Assembly: GCA_905372155.1 (NCBI GenBank) | Contig: CAJPNZ010000026.1 | Coordinates: 1 to 32,556 of the forward strand | Direction of reading: 5' to 3' | Source of the DNA: Propionibacteriaceae bacterium | Lineage (GTDB): Bacteria > Actinomycetota > Actinomycetes > Propionibacteriales > Propionibacteriaceae | DNA: 32,556 nt | Shown here: positions 1 through 8,138 of the stretch, piece after piece | Layout of the letters: each line of letters opens with the position of its first letter | How positions within the stretch are numbered: the first letter of the stretch is position 1 | Notes under the pieces: model-generated | The model's input: only the letters and a program-made list of their open reading frames with translations | What the model was told of the DNA's origin: nothing | Database searches by the model: none | Made by a program: the position numbers and the translations under genes

Positions 1-416
1 TGACCTCGCCAGGTCCGGGTTGAACGCAGCCGGATCCTTATCGGCAAGCCCACGCCGAATCCCGACGGCCTCCCGAATCGCCTCCAACGCACCCCCACGA
101 TCACCCACCCCAGCCAACCGAATGGAGAGATTGTTCAATGACCTCGCCAGGTCCGGGTTGAACGCAGCCGGATCCTTATCGGCAAGCCGCCGATAAATCC
201 CGACGGCCTCCCGAATCGCCTCCAACGCACCCCCACGATCGCCCACCCCAGACAACTGAGTAGAGAGATTGTTCAACGACATCGCCAGATCCGGGTTGAA
301 AGCAGCTTTATTCCCCTTCGGAAGTTCGCGATAAATCCCGACGGCCTCCCGCGCCGCTTTCAATGCGCCTTCACGGTCGCCCGCCTCGGACAACCGAATA
401 GAGAGATTGTTCATGT
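1..416 (-). repeat. Tandem 138-bp repeats encoding 46-residue TPR units
   Basis: Units begin at 3, 141 and 279, spaced by exactly 138 bp. The first two are near-identical, differing mainly in a short block and a few single bases. The third is more diverged. Each encodes one TPR helix pair plus a linker, with the core NNLS...GDRxGALEAIREAVGI. The near-identity suggests recent unit duplication, so unit number may differ between strains. The array continues past the window edge. Confidence 0.85.
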
Positions 417-2622
417 AGACCGCCCGCTCGGCGGGGTTCATGCCCTTTTCCCGGTCGCGGGTCATTGCTGTCACAGCGATGCCGCGCAGATACGCGTGCC
501 CCGGCGGAATCGAGTCGGCTATTTCGGCAGCCGGAATATTCATTCCGTCTTTTAGGGCGTCTTCCAGGGCTGTGACGAAGGGGCCGCCCTGCTTGAGCGC
601 GGCTTCCAGGCCGCTTATCCACAGGTGTGTTCGGCAGCGTAGGGCGGAATGCGCGAGCTGCGCTGCGGGGGCGTCTCCTTGGGAGGTACATCTTGTGATC
701 ACGTCGCAGACCTGCTGACTCTGCCTGCCGTGGCACAGCGCTCGGCGGGCAATCGCCGGTGGGCACGTGGTCTCGTTCAAGCGTGAATCGCTCAAGGGAT
801 CGGGTGGCAGCACCCTGTCCAGCAGTTCCTCGGGATCATCCAGGGTTTCACCATCGTCCACGAAGACTTCAACGACGAGTTTCTCGGCCACCGGGTCGGG
901 GCGTAGGACATACGCATCGCCCGGGTCCGCGAGCATCTTCGACAGCAACTCCGCATAGATCTTACGAAGCTCGACTTCACTCCACTCGGGTAGGCGCGAC
1001 AACACATCGGCTGTTTCGGAGACCGTGCGTGGCCCTATCAGGCTCAGCACCGCGACACTGGTTCTCAGCGTGGCCTCGGACACCTTGGCCATGCCCCGCA
1101 GCGCCGCCTCGTCCTGCCAGTACTCGATCTCGCGCCGCAGGATCTCCTCATACAGCCCCTCCCGTGAACTCGGCAGGTCGGCGGCACCAACCTCGGATGC
1201 GATCAGCCAGCCGTGAAGCACGAAATCAAGGGTTGTCCACCGCGAGTTCTCCGGGATCCCCACATCAGCCGGTTCAGGTGTTCTCAAATGATGGGCGAAT
1301 CTCTTCGCCGCCCTCCAAGCCATCCTGGCGCTGGCCTCTGCCTGGCGGGGAAGCTCAACCCTGAACAGCCCTTGCGCCATAGCCCCCGAAAGCACATCAT
1401 CTTTGAGTAGGTCATCGAGCCATGCGCCTGCGGAACGCGCGGTGAGGACCACCCGGGTGGGTGCTGCCCGTTCACGGAGACGGCGGAGTAGTCGGGTGAG
1501 TTCCTCTTTATGGGATTCTTCGGCGTAGTCCAGCACTAGTAGCAGGTGTGATTCCACCCTGGTGAGCCAGGTCAGTTCCGCCTCGCTCAGCTCGGCGGTT
1601 TTCGGGACGAATCCTGCCACCCAGCCGTTTTTCTCCAAGTTCGAGCACAACTCAGCTGCGAGCCGGGTCTTGCCCGACCCGCCGACACCGGTCACGACGG
1701 CCACAGCCAGATCCTCCCGGCCTTCCCCGGGTTGGGCGTTGGCCCAGTCGGTGAGTTCCGTCAGTTTGTCGCGACCGGTGAAGGGCACGATTCCCGTGCG
1801 GGCCTTGATCAGCTGCAGCGGGCTTCGCATAGCACCCGGGGCGGGTTTCAGATACCCCGGTTCGAGCACCCGCGCCCGCGGTGGCGCGTAGACCGAGTGG
1901 GGAGCCGCCATGGCTCCACGCAGCGCCCCGATATCCACGCACACGTCCCAGTCCCAGCCCGATTTACCGGTCAGGAAGTCCGCACCCCTGCTCACCGCCG
2001 ACTCCCAGTCTCCGAACGGGGTTCCATCCAGCTTGCGAGAGACCTGCTGCACATCAATGGCCAACAACTCACCAGAGCCAGTTGCTGTCCGGTAGACCAT
2101 CGCCTTCAAGGGCATGTCGTCGAACAGGAAGGGTTCGTGCACCACCTCGTGGTCCGCGACCGGTTCGGGTCGTCCACTCGCCAACCACGTCCTGTCACAG
2201 GGGATGAGGACGATACTGTGACATTTCTTGTCCGATTTGTTCCCCGTGTTCGATTTGGTCACCGTCAGGATCATGGGGTGCAGCCCGGCGTCCAGGGCAG
2301 CGCTGCTGAAGGCCACGCACAGGTCGAGGCAGGTGCCCTGCCCCGAGGCGCGGAACACCTCCTCCACGGGGCGGACGAACTGAACGCCGGGCTGGCTGTC
2401 CGCGGGTTCCAGCACGTACCTGATGTCCAGCTTCGTCATGAGCTCGAAGATCGCCTCAGCCTTGTCCGCGGCCGGGCGGCCGTCCGGGCCGGGGAGTTCG
2501 TGACGATTCCTCGACGGGATCATGTGGGTGACGGCTCCGGTGGGCACATACTCGGCCAGTCGGGCAGGATCCGCGACGCTGTCCCAGACGGCGCGCCGGA
2601 TCATCGATTCATGCGGGGACAT
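1..2622 (-). CDS. Transglutaminase-like / STAND NTPase / TPR protein, partial (3' end outside window)
   Basis: The minus-strand frame stays open from ATG at 2622 to the window edge, giving at least 874 codons. Residues about 85-150 resemble a transglutaminase-like fold: C98 lies in GTCLDLC and H135 in KCHSIVLI, which would be two members of a Cys-His-Asp triad. A Walker A motif GVGGSGKT spans residues 312-319, and a Walker B-like LLLVLDYAEE has D365. A probable winged-helix region follows (about 490-600), then a helical region, then TPR units of 46 residues from about residue 736 to the edge (units such as NPDLARSLNNLSIRL). Known STAND proteins of this layout sense a ligand through repeats and oligomerise through the NTPase. 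The start overlaps the lipase stop by 14 nt, which suggests translational coupling. Substrate and trigger are unknown. An NLR-like defence sensor is an inference; the domain calls come from motifs read by eye. Confidence 0.82.
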   Translation of the reverse strand, partial: MSPHESMIRRAVWDSVADPARLAEYVPTGAVTHMIPSRNRHELPGPDGRPAADKAEAIFELMTKLDIRYVLEPADSQPGVQFVRPVEEVFRASGQGTCLDLCVAFSSAALDAGLHPMILTVTKSNTGNKSDKKCHSIVLIPCDRTWLASGRPEPVADHEVVHEPFLFDDMPLKAMVYRTATGSGELLAIDVQQVSRKLDGTPFGDWESAVSRGADFLTGKSGWDWDVCVDIGALRGAMAAPHSVYAPPRARVLEPGYLKPAPGAMRSPLQLIKARTGIVPFTGRDKLTELTDWANAQPGEGREDLAVAVVTGVGGSGKTRLAAELCSNLEKNGWVAGFVPKTAELSEAELTWLTRVESHLLLVLDYAEESHKEELTRLLRRLRERAAPTRVVLTARSAGAWLDDLLKDDVLSGAMAQGLFRVELPRQAEASARMAWRAAKRFAHHLRTPEPADVGIPENSRWTTLDFVLHGWLIASEVGAADLPSSREGLYEEILRREIEYWQDEAALRGMAKVSEATLRTSVAVLSLIGPRTVSETADVLSRLPEWSEVELRKIYAELLSKMLADPGDAYVLRPDPVAEKLVVEVFVDDGETLDDPEELLDRVLPPDPLSDSRLNETTCPPAIARRALCHGRQSQQVCDVITRCTSQGDAPAAQLAHSALRCRTHLWISGLEAALKQGGPFVTALEDALKDGMNIPAAEIADSIPPGHAYLRGIAVTAMTRDREKGMNPAERAVYMNNLSIRLSEAGDREGALKAAREAVGIYRELPKGNKAAFNPDLAMSLNNLSTQLSGVGDRGGALEAIREAVGIYRRLADKDPAAFNPDLARSLNNLSIRLAGVGDRGGALEAIREAVGIRRGLADKDPAAFNPDLARS

Positions 2623-4006
2623 CGATGGCTCCGATCTTGGTTTGGATGCTCACTTCATTCAGGTCCGGGACTTTCCTGAAGGTGACGTCCAGGAGGTTCA
2701 GGCCGGCCTTCATGCCGGGCAGGTGGGCCACCCAGCCGTCGCTGCTCCTGCTGACGTCCACCACATCCCCTGTAAGGGTCACCTGGATTTCGGGGTCTCC
2801 CGGGTCGGGCGCATCCAGCCGGATGCCGACCTCGGTCGGCTGCCCCGCCAAGACCACGTCGTCGTGATCGAGCAGCACATAGGCCTCGTCCTCCTTCGCA
2901 CCCTGCGCAGCGGATGGCAGGTCGGGAAGTCCGAAACCCTCGACCTGAGCCCAAGGGGCCCTGTCCTCGACGAGCTGGCCGTGTTTCTCAGGGCTGCGTC
3001 TGGTGTCCTTCTTGGGACGCTGCCCGGTGTTCTCATCTGCGTCGAGCCAGGCCGGGAAGGCGCTGATCTTCGGCACCGTGCCGTCGCCACCCTGCCAGTG
3101 CCGCGGTTCCCAGCCCGGCAGGTGGGACCAGTCCGGGGTCTCCTTGGAGCACACGAGCCGATCAGCGACGACCTCGGCCCGCGACAACGTCCCGTGGCCC
3201 TCACCGTAGAAGTGCGTCCAGGCGCCCAGCAGCGCCGGGTCCTCGACGAGTTCCCTGATCCGGGTGGTCATCTTCTGGAACTGCTCGTAGGAGGTTTTTG
3301 CCCTGCGACGGAACTCTTCGGTGGCCAGGGACAAGTCGTGCGGGTAGACATCGGCGCCGGCGTCCCGGATCGTCCGGTACTTCGGCACCAGGTCGTAGGT
3401 GGAGTCCCAGTCGCGCAGCACACCGGTGGCCGCGTCAAGGGGCCAGGGCCCGACCCGAACGCCGTTGATCAGCATGTCCAGCGCCTTCGTCGCCCCGCGG
3501 AACGGTGTTCCCAGAGTGATGATGTGTTCGGTGACCTCGTGGCCGCCGAGCATGCCCCACCACCAGGCAGCGACCAGCCCGCCCATCGAATGGGCGTAGA
3601 TGACGACCTTGCGTTTCCGGCGCTCCAGCCGCCAGGCGATCTCCCTTCCCAGCGCCTCGGCGCTCTTCCATATCGACTGCCGGAAATCGTAAGGAAAATT
3701 GACTATTGAAGCATCTGGGTCGATGGGGTCTGTGGGATGTGCGGTCGTGACGGTCTCCTGGAAAACGTAGGCAAGCCTTTTGGTGATTTTGCTGTAGCCG
3801 GGCACGAGCCAGAAGGGGGTGATGTGGAAGTCCGTGAACAGGCCGGTCGGCACGAGCGGACGGTTCATCGCCAAGTCCTCGGGGCGGCACATCGCCTTCC
3901 CCACCGACCGCACGTCCGGTTTCCACACCTTCTTCTCGCTCTCGTCGGTGAGAACGCTGCCGCCGATACCCGGAACGATGACAAAGAGATGATCGAGTTT
4001 CGTCAT
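2609..4006 (-). CDS. LCAT-like alpha/beta-hydrolase (lipase or acyltransferase)
   Basis: This 465-aa protein starts VIVPGIGGSVL, an oxyanion-type glycine motif at residues 9-19. The nucleophile elbow AHSMGG places the catalytic serine at S140. GGDGTVP (D308) and KHGQL (H342) fit the Asp and His of the lecithin:cholesterol acyltransferase family. The last 90 or so residues look like a beta-sandwich tail. I see no signal peptide, so it probably acts in the cytoplasm on lipids or acyl esters. I chose ATG 4006 over an upstream ATG at 4126 because GGAGG sits 8 nt before it and the family N-terminus begins there. It lies between the TPR gene and the STAND gene, overlapping the latter, so a partner or effector role is likely. 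The natural substrate cannot be told from sequence. Confidence 0.85.
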   Translation of the reverse strand: MTKLDHLFVIVPGIGGSVLTDESEKKVWKPDVRSVGKAMCRPEDLAMNRPLVPTGLFTDFHITPFWLVPGYSKITKRLAYVFQETVTTAHPTDPIDPDASIVNFPYDFRQSIWKSAEALGREIAWRLERRKRKVVIYAHSMGGLVAAWWWGMLGGHEVTEHIITLGTPFRGATKALDMLINGVRVGPWPLDAATGVLRDWDSTYDLVPKYRTIRDAGADVYPHDLSLATEEFRRRAKTSYEQFQKMTTRIRELVEDPALLGAWTHFYGEGHGTLSRAEVVADRLVCSKETPDWSHLPGWEPRHWQGGDGTVPKISAFPAWLDADENTGQRPKKDTRRSPEKHGQLVEDRAPWAQVEGFGLPDLPSAAQGAKEDEAYVLLDHDDVVLAGQPTEVGIRLDAPDPGDPEIQVTLTGDVVDVSRSSDGWVAHLPGMKAGLNLLDVTFRKVPDLNEVSIQTKIGAIDVPA

Positions 4007-4014
4007 TGAAATAA

Positions 4015-4019
4015 CCTCC
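4015..4019 (-). promoter_or_regulatory. Ribosome binding site that sets the lipase start
   Basis: GGAGG on the minus strand lies 8 nt before ATG 4006. It supports this start over the longer reading frame opening at 4126, which would overlap the upstream TPR gene and add 40 residues unlike the family. Confidence 0.7.
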
Positions 4020-4092
4020 GCCCACAGGGTAGCGAACTCGGCAGGGAAGGAACGGGGATCAGCAGAATTCCGTCGGCTGCTCGACGAGTGGT

Positions 4093-6096
4093 TCAGCCGG
4101 CCTCGGAGGTCGCGTTGCCCACCCACTCCCGCACGGGACGGAGCCTGTCCGCGTACACGGGCTCAACCCGGAGGGTCTCGACGCATCGCCGGAAGATGTC
4201 CAGGTCGTCCGGGGCCACGTGGTCGCCGATCCCGGAAAGGTGGCGCTCTGCTTCCTCGGGGGCGTCGGTGAGGCAGGCGTGGAGCGCCGCGGCGAACCTG
4301 CCGCAGGGGACGTGATCGGCGAGCTCCGGGCGGAGACGCAGGGCGCAGAGGATCGCGGAGACGTTGGCCTCGCCGATGAACCCCCGGACCGCCTCGTGGG
4401 CCTTCCCGGGACTCCCTGCGATGTCATGGGCCTGCTCGGCTGAGGACACGGCGGCCAGAGCCAGCAGGACCTCGATGTATATGAACTCCCCGTGCTCGAT
4501 GTGACCGGACTCCTTGTCGGGGAGGACGTCCCGGGAGCCTCGGTCGGCTTCCGCGCGGGGTGGGGTGTCGGTGGCACAGGCCGGCACGTCGTCCCCTCGC
4601 GCGGCGGTTTCCTCGATGACCTCGCGCTGCAGATCGACGACCTCCCGAGCGGCGACCAGGGCCTCTGGGAAATCCCCCAGCTCCGCCAGCTGGGTGGCTA
4701 GAGCGGGCAACGGCATGGCCAGGAACGGCCCGAAGCCCCGGCGGAGTTCTGCGGAAAGCCCCCGATACACCTCGATGGTTTCCCGGTGAATCCCTACGGC
4801 CTCCCGCAGCACCTCCACGGCTTGCGCAGAATTCCCCGCCTCCACCAGCCGGGCGGAACAACCGGCCAGCGACACAACCAGGCGGGAGCCGAAAAACACG
4901 CGGAATTCTCCGGCGAGCCGACGATGAATCCGTACGACTTCTCGCTCCACATTCAGCGCGCCCGCGTGATCCCCCACATCCCACAGGCGGGAGGCGAGAT
5001 TGGCCAGGGGAAGAATCAGGCCTTGGCCCGTTGAATCCTCATCTGCGGATTCGCGGTGAACTCGCACGGCTTTCCGGGCCATCTCCAGGGCGCCCACGCG
5101 ATCTCCCGCATCGGCCAGGTGCGTGGAAAGACCAAGCAGGTTCATCGGCTCCCGGCTTGTTTCCAGGACACGAGCGAGTGCCGCGACCGCGACACCGCGC
5201 AAGACCGGATCTCCCGGCCAGATTGCGGCGAGAATCGTGATGGCGGGCAGATCCGCCCCGCCTTTCAGCGCCTCCTCCAGTGCCGTGACGAACGGTCCTC
5301 CCTGACGCTGCGCGACGTCAAGGGCGGCCACCCACAGGTGTGGCCGGTGATGCAGAACGGAACGCGCGAGGCGCACCGCGGCCGCGACCTCCTGGGACGT
5401 GCACCGTGTGATCGCGTCGCACACCCGCTCGTCCCGGGCATCACGAGCATCGGTTTGCCCGGTTCCCGGCGTGGAGCACCCGGTGTCGTCCGGCCCGGGG
5501 GCGCCGGGGGGCTCCGGCAGTACCTGGTCCAGCAGTTTCTCGGGGTCCTCGCAGCCTTCACCGTCCACGAAGGTTGCGATGATCAGGTGCTCCGCGATCG
5601 GCTCCGGGCGCAGAGCGCGTTCTCCTGCGGACCGCGACAGCATCTCGAACAGCAGCCGGGCGTACCCCTCGGCGTCCTGCACGGCGTTGGCCTCCGGCAG
5701 GCGGGACAGCACGTCGCGGGCCTCCTCCGGTGTGACGGGGCGAAGCAGGCTCAGCGTCGCCGTCGCGGTTCTCCACGTCGCCTCGGGAAGTTCTCCCAGT
5801 CCGCGCCTGATGGCCTCTGCCTGCCAGGCGGAGAGCTCACGTCGCAGGATCTTGTCGTACGGTTCGTCGCGATCGGCGCAGGGCATGGTTCCCGTGCGGG
5901 CGTCGATCGGCTGCATCGGACCCCGCTCAATGCCCGGGGCGGGCTCCAGGTGGCCCGCTTCGAGCACCGGGCTGCGCGGTGGTTCGTGAACCGAGCGGTC
6001 ATGGTCGCCCCTTAGGTTGTCGGATCTCCGCCGCGTGCGCGCATACTTCAATTCCAGTCCGGCGACGATCCCCCTGATCCTCTCAGCACCCAACAT
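4093..6096 (-). CDS. TPR protein, NTPase-less paralogue of the STAND protein
   Basis: This is a 667-aa protein. Residues 27-77 align with the linker that precedes the NTPase in the downstream STAND gene (VLEAGHLEPAPG against VLEPGYLKPAPG, then ARTG). The alignment then jumps at residues 79-92 (YDKILRRELSAWQ) to the region after the NTPase (YEEILRREIEYWQ). So the transglutaminase-like domain and about 195 residues of NTPase are absent, with no Walker motifs. Matches then continue, for example ERVCDAITRCTSQ and QGGPFVTALEEALK, into TPR-like helices at about 300-520 (GALEMARKAVRVHRE). It is first in the minus-strand set and 86 nt from the lipase gene. It might cap, regulate or decoy the full protein, or be a decaying duplicate. 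The reading frame is intact over its full length. Confidence 0.8.
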   Translation of the reverse strand: MLGAERIRGIVAGLELKYARTRRRSDNLRGDHDRSVHEPPRSPVLEAGHLEPAPGIERGPMQPIDARTGTMPCADRDEPYDKILRRELSAWQAEAIRRGLGELPEATWRTATATLSLLRPVTPEEARDVLSRLPEANAVQDAEGYARLLFEMLSRSAGERALRPEPIAEHLIIATFVDGEGCEDPEKLLDQVLPEPPGAPGPDDTGCSTPGTGQTDARDARDERVCDAITRCTSQEVAAAVRLARSVLHHRPHLWVAALDVAQRQGGPFVTALEEALKGGADLPAITILAAIWPGDPVLRGVAVAALARVLETSREPMNLLGLSTHLADAGDRVGALEMARKAVRVHRESADEDSTGQGLILPLANLASRLWDVGDHAGALNVEREVVRIHRRLAGEFRVFFGSRLVVSLAGCSARLVEAGNSAQAVEVLREAVGIHRETIEVYRGLSAELRRGFGPFLAMPLPALATQLAELGDFPEALVAAREVVDLQREVIEETAARGDDVPACATDTPPRAEADRGSRDVLPDKESGHIEHGEFIYIEVLLALAAVSSAEQAHDIAGSPGKAHEAVRGFIGEANVSAILCALRLRPELADHVPCGRFAAALHACLTDAPEEAERHLSGIGDHVAPDDLDIFRRCVETLRVEPVYADRLRPVREWVGNATSEAG

Positions 6097-6102
6097 CCCT
6101 TG

Positions 6103-6108
6103 ATGCTA
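6103..6108 (-). promoter_or_regulatory. Possible -10 box of the minus-strand operon (leaderless)
   Basis: TAGCAT on the minus strand lies 6 nt before ATG 6096, the spacing expected if transcription starts at the A of ATG. No Shine-Dalgarno sequence with normal spacing and no clear -35 box is seen. It shares the 80-bp divergent gap with the M1 promoter. Confidence 0.35.
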
Positions 6109-6163
6109 GTGACGCAGGAGTTCATTCCCCTTTTTTCCGAAATCGGTTGAACCGCCCCCGTTC

Positions 6164-6169
6164 AATAAT
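6164..6169 (+). promoter_or_regulatory. Putative leaderless promoter of cassette 1
   Basis: AATAAT lies 7 nt before ATG 6177, and no Shine-Dalgarno sequence is present. The same layout recurs before M2 and M3, and the preceding bases (GTTC, and further up TGAACC like TGACCC) also resemble those copies. No -35 hexamer at 16-19 bp is evident. Confidence 0.5.
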
Positions 6170-6176
6170 GTGGCGC

Positions 6177-8138
6177 ATGTCCCAGACACTCGACGACGAC
6201 GTCCGACGCTCCCTGGCCCGGCGGGTGGCGGTCCTCAGAGTGTCGCGTCTCAGCGGGTTGATCACCCTCGTGGCGGCTCTCGTCCTGACCGTGGTGTGGT
6301 GGAACGATCCGCTGCCGTTGGGCGCGCTCCTTCCCTGGGGTCCTCAGTGGCTCGTCATCAGTGGTGGCCTGTTTCTTTTCATCGGGTTCATGATTGCCAC
6401 ATTCACGCCGCGCGGGCTCGTCCCTTTCTTCGGCATGTGTGCCGTGGTCCTGGTTCTCCTCGAGGGTTTCCTGTGGTGGTGGACCTTTGAGCATTCCTCG
6501 TTCAATGTCGGGGCTCTGCTGGCCCAGGCACTGGCCATGCTGTCGGTGGGGGTGATGATCATCAGCCACGTGATGCTGCGATGTCTGGGTGAATCGCTCG
6601 GCATCGCCTCCGACGATCCCACATCCCCCGCCCGGATCCGCCCATCCCTGCGACCTGGGGAAACGGGCGAAGCCCCGGAGCAATCCGCCGCAGCGGTGCG
6701 GACCGCGCGACCCGCACCCATCGGGCAGCGCGCCATCCCCCTGGTGCCGGCCATCGTGTTTGTGATCGCAACCATGTCCCTGCACGCCGTGGCGCAGCCC
6801 CACACGCAGACCCACGCCTCCACGTCCTCGACCGGCCCATCCGAGTATCCAGCACACATCGGCACGACAGTCGCCTGGCAGCAGGATCTCCCGACGTTGC
6901 AGGAGGTGGCCGCCGGACCCGCCGGGCCGCTGATCCTCACCGACACGGGAATCACCGCTCTCGATCCACGGGACGGCACCGCCCTGTGGAGCTACCACCG
7001 TCCCGGGTTCTCCTGCACCGCATTGCCGAACGGTCCCTTCGCACGGAAGGATCTCGTCGGCTCCCGACTGGCCCTCAGCCCCGACCGCGCCCACCTGGCA
7101 TGCCGGATACCGGCTTCGGGGAAAGGCGACCACGACGCCCTGACGATCGTTCTCGACGCCCGCACCGGTCAGGTCACCGGGCAGCACGCCTCCCACTCGA
7201 CGTGGGCCCTCCAGCTCACCGACTCCGCCCTCCTGGACGGCGCCACCGCATACGACCTGAACACCGGCGAAGTCCGTTGGACCCTACCGAACCCCGGGGG
7301 CCTGACCGGCGGCGACATCAAACGCCGCGACGTCCACTCCGGGGCCGCGGGGCACAGTTCCTTCGTCCTGATGCCCACACCGTCCGGCGACGACACCGGT
7401 CTGCGTGCCGCCGCCACCGTGGTTCTCATCTCCGACTCCGAACCCGATGCCACGGCCAAGGTGTCGGACATCGCCGTCGATCCGTTCACCAATCGTCTCG
7501 CGATCATCGACGGCTGGACCGTCCAGTACACGGGAAGCTCTGGCGCCACGGCGCAGGCCGTCACCCTCGACTCACTGGCGGGCCGGGAGGAAAAGGCCGC
7601 CGTTCCGCTCGGGGAAACATCGGGTCCCAACACCATCGCCTCCACCATCTCGGACACCATCACCACCTACCCCTCCTACTCCCCACGGACCCGCGACGAG
7701 GGCGTCGCATCCCATGGACCGTGGGCGGAGGCCGTCTTCGACCCCGGCACCGGGAATGTCACCCCGACTTCCCGATATGCCGGGGTGGCGACCGCCACGG
7801 TCGACTTCACGAGGATCGCCACGGACGACACCCTGGGGTGGGCGTTCACACTCCGACCCAACGATGGTTCCGGCGGCGCAATCGTTCCCCTGGACGAACG
7901 GGCAACGTACAGTTCACCCACTCTGATCGCCGACAAACTCACCAGGGAGGAACCGCTCCTGCCGGGCCAACCCAACCCGGCCAGCCAGTTCGGAGAGGCC
8001 CTGACGTTGCTGCAGGCCCCCGGTGCCACCGTCGTCGTCCTCAACTCCGCGTACGGATCATCGTCCGGCCACGGCCAGCGTGGCCCCGAAGCCGGACACG
8101 CGTACCGCCTCCACGGCCTACCGGAAGGCGCGTCATGA
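6177..8138 (+). CDS. M1: five-helix membrane protein with extracellular PQQ-like beta-propeller
   Basis: M1 has 653 aa. Hydrophobic helices lie near 26-42, 57-75, 81-102, 111-133 and 187-205. Arginines before helix 1 suggest an inside N-terminus, which puts the remaining 440 or so residues outside. The propeller shows the PQQ/BamB blade motif ALDPRDGTALWSY at 261-273 and further blades such as VRWTL. The array-wide signature appears as GAAGHSSF. C280 and C309 could form a disulfide. An earlier in-frame ATG at 6147 is rejected because ATG 6177 fits the promoter spacing and aligns with M2 and M3 (MSQT/MPQT). No enzyme active site is recognisable; BamB-like propellers usually bind proteins. M1 is among the most diverged members and lacks the acidic tail of M4-M8. 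Confidence 0.82.
   Translation: MSQTLDDDVRRSLARRVAVLRVSRLSGLITLVAALVLTVVWWNDPLPLGALLPWGPQWLVISGGLFLFIGFMIATFTPRGLVPFFGMCAVVLVLLEGFLWWWTFEHSSFNVGALLAQALAMLSVGVMIISHVMLRCLGESLGIASDDPTSPARIRPSLRPGETGEAPEQSAAAVRTARPAPIGQRAIPLVPAIVFVIATMSLHAVAQPHTQTHASTSSTGPSEYPAHIGTTVAWQQDLPTLQEVAAGPAGPLILTDTGITALDPRDGTALWSYHRPGFSCTALPNGPFARKDLVGSRLALSPDRAHLACRIPASGKGDHDALTIVLDARTGQVTGQHASHSTWALQLTDSALLDGATAYDLNTGEVRWTLPNPGGLTGGDIKRRDVHSGAAGHSSFVLMPTPSGDDTGLRAAATVVLISDSEPDATAKVSDIAVDPFTNRLAIIDGWTVQYTGSSGATAQAVTLDSLAGREEKAAVPLGETSGPNTIASTISDTITTYPSYSPRTRDEGVASHGPWAEAVFDPGTGNVTPTSRYAGVATATVDFTRIATDDTLGWAFTLRPNDGSGGAIVPLDERATYSSPTLIADKLTREEPLLPGQPNPASQFGEALTLLQAPGATVVVLNSAYGSSSGHGQRGPEAGHAYRLHGLPEGAS

Noticed and set aside
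2522..3709. 395-codon plus-strand frame opposite the lipase gene
   Set aside because: It is antisense to a gene with a clear catalytic motif set and GGAGG start. Its product has the Arg/Pro/Val/Gly-rich look of a GC-rich shadow frame.
5056..6015. 319-codon plus-strand frame opposite the TPR gene
   Set aside because: The TPR gene on the other strand aligns with the STAND protein over much of its length, so this frame is a shadow.
6986..8134. Long open stretch in the L1 frame upstream of its ATG, lying over M1
   Set aside because: The translation is Arg/Pro/His-rich and overlaps the M1 propeller. The lipoprotein signal peptide begins at 8135, so the upstream part is only an open frame.
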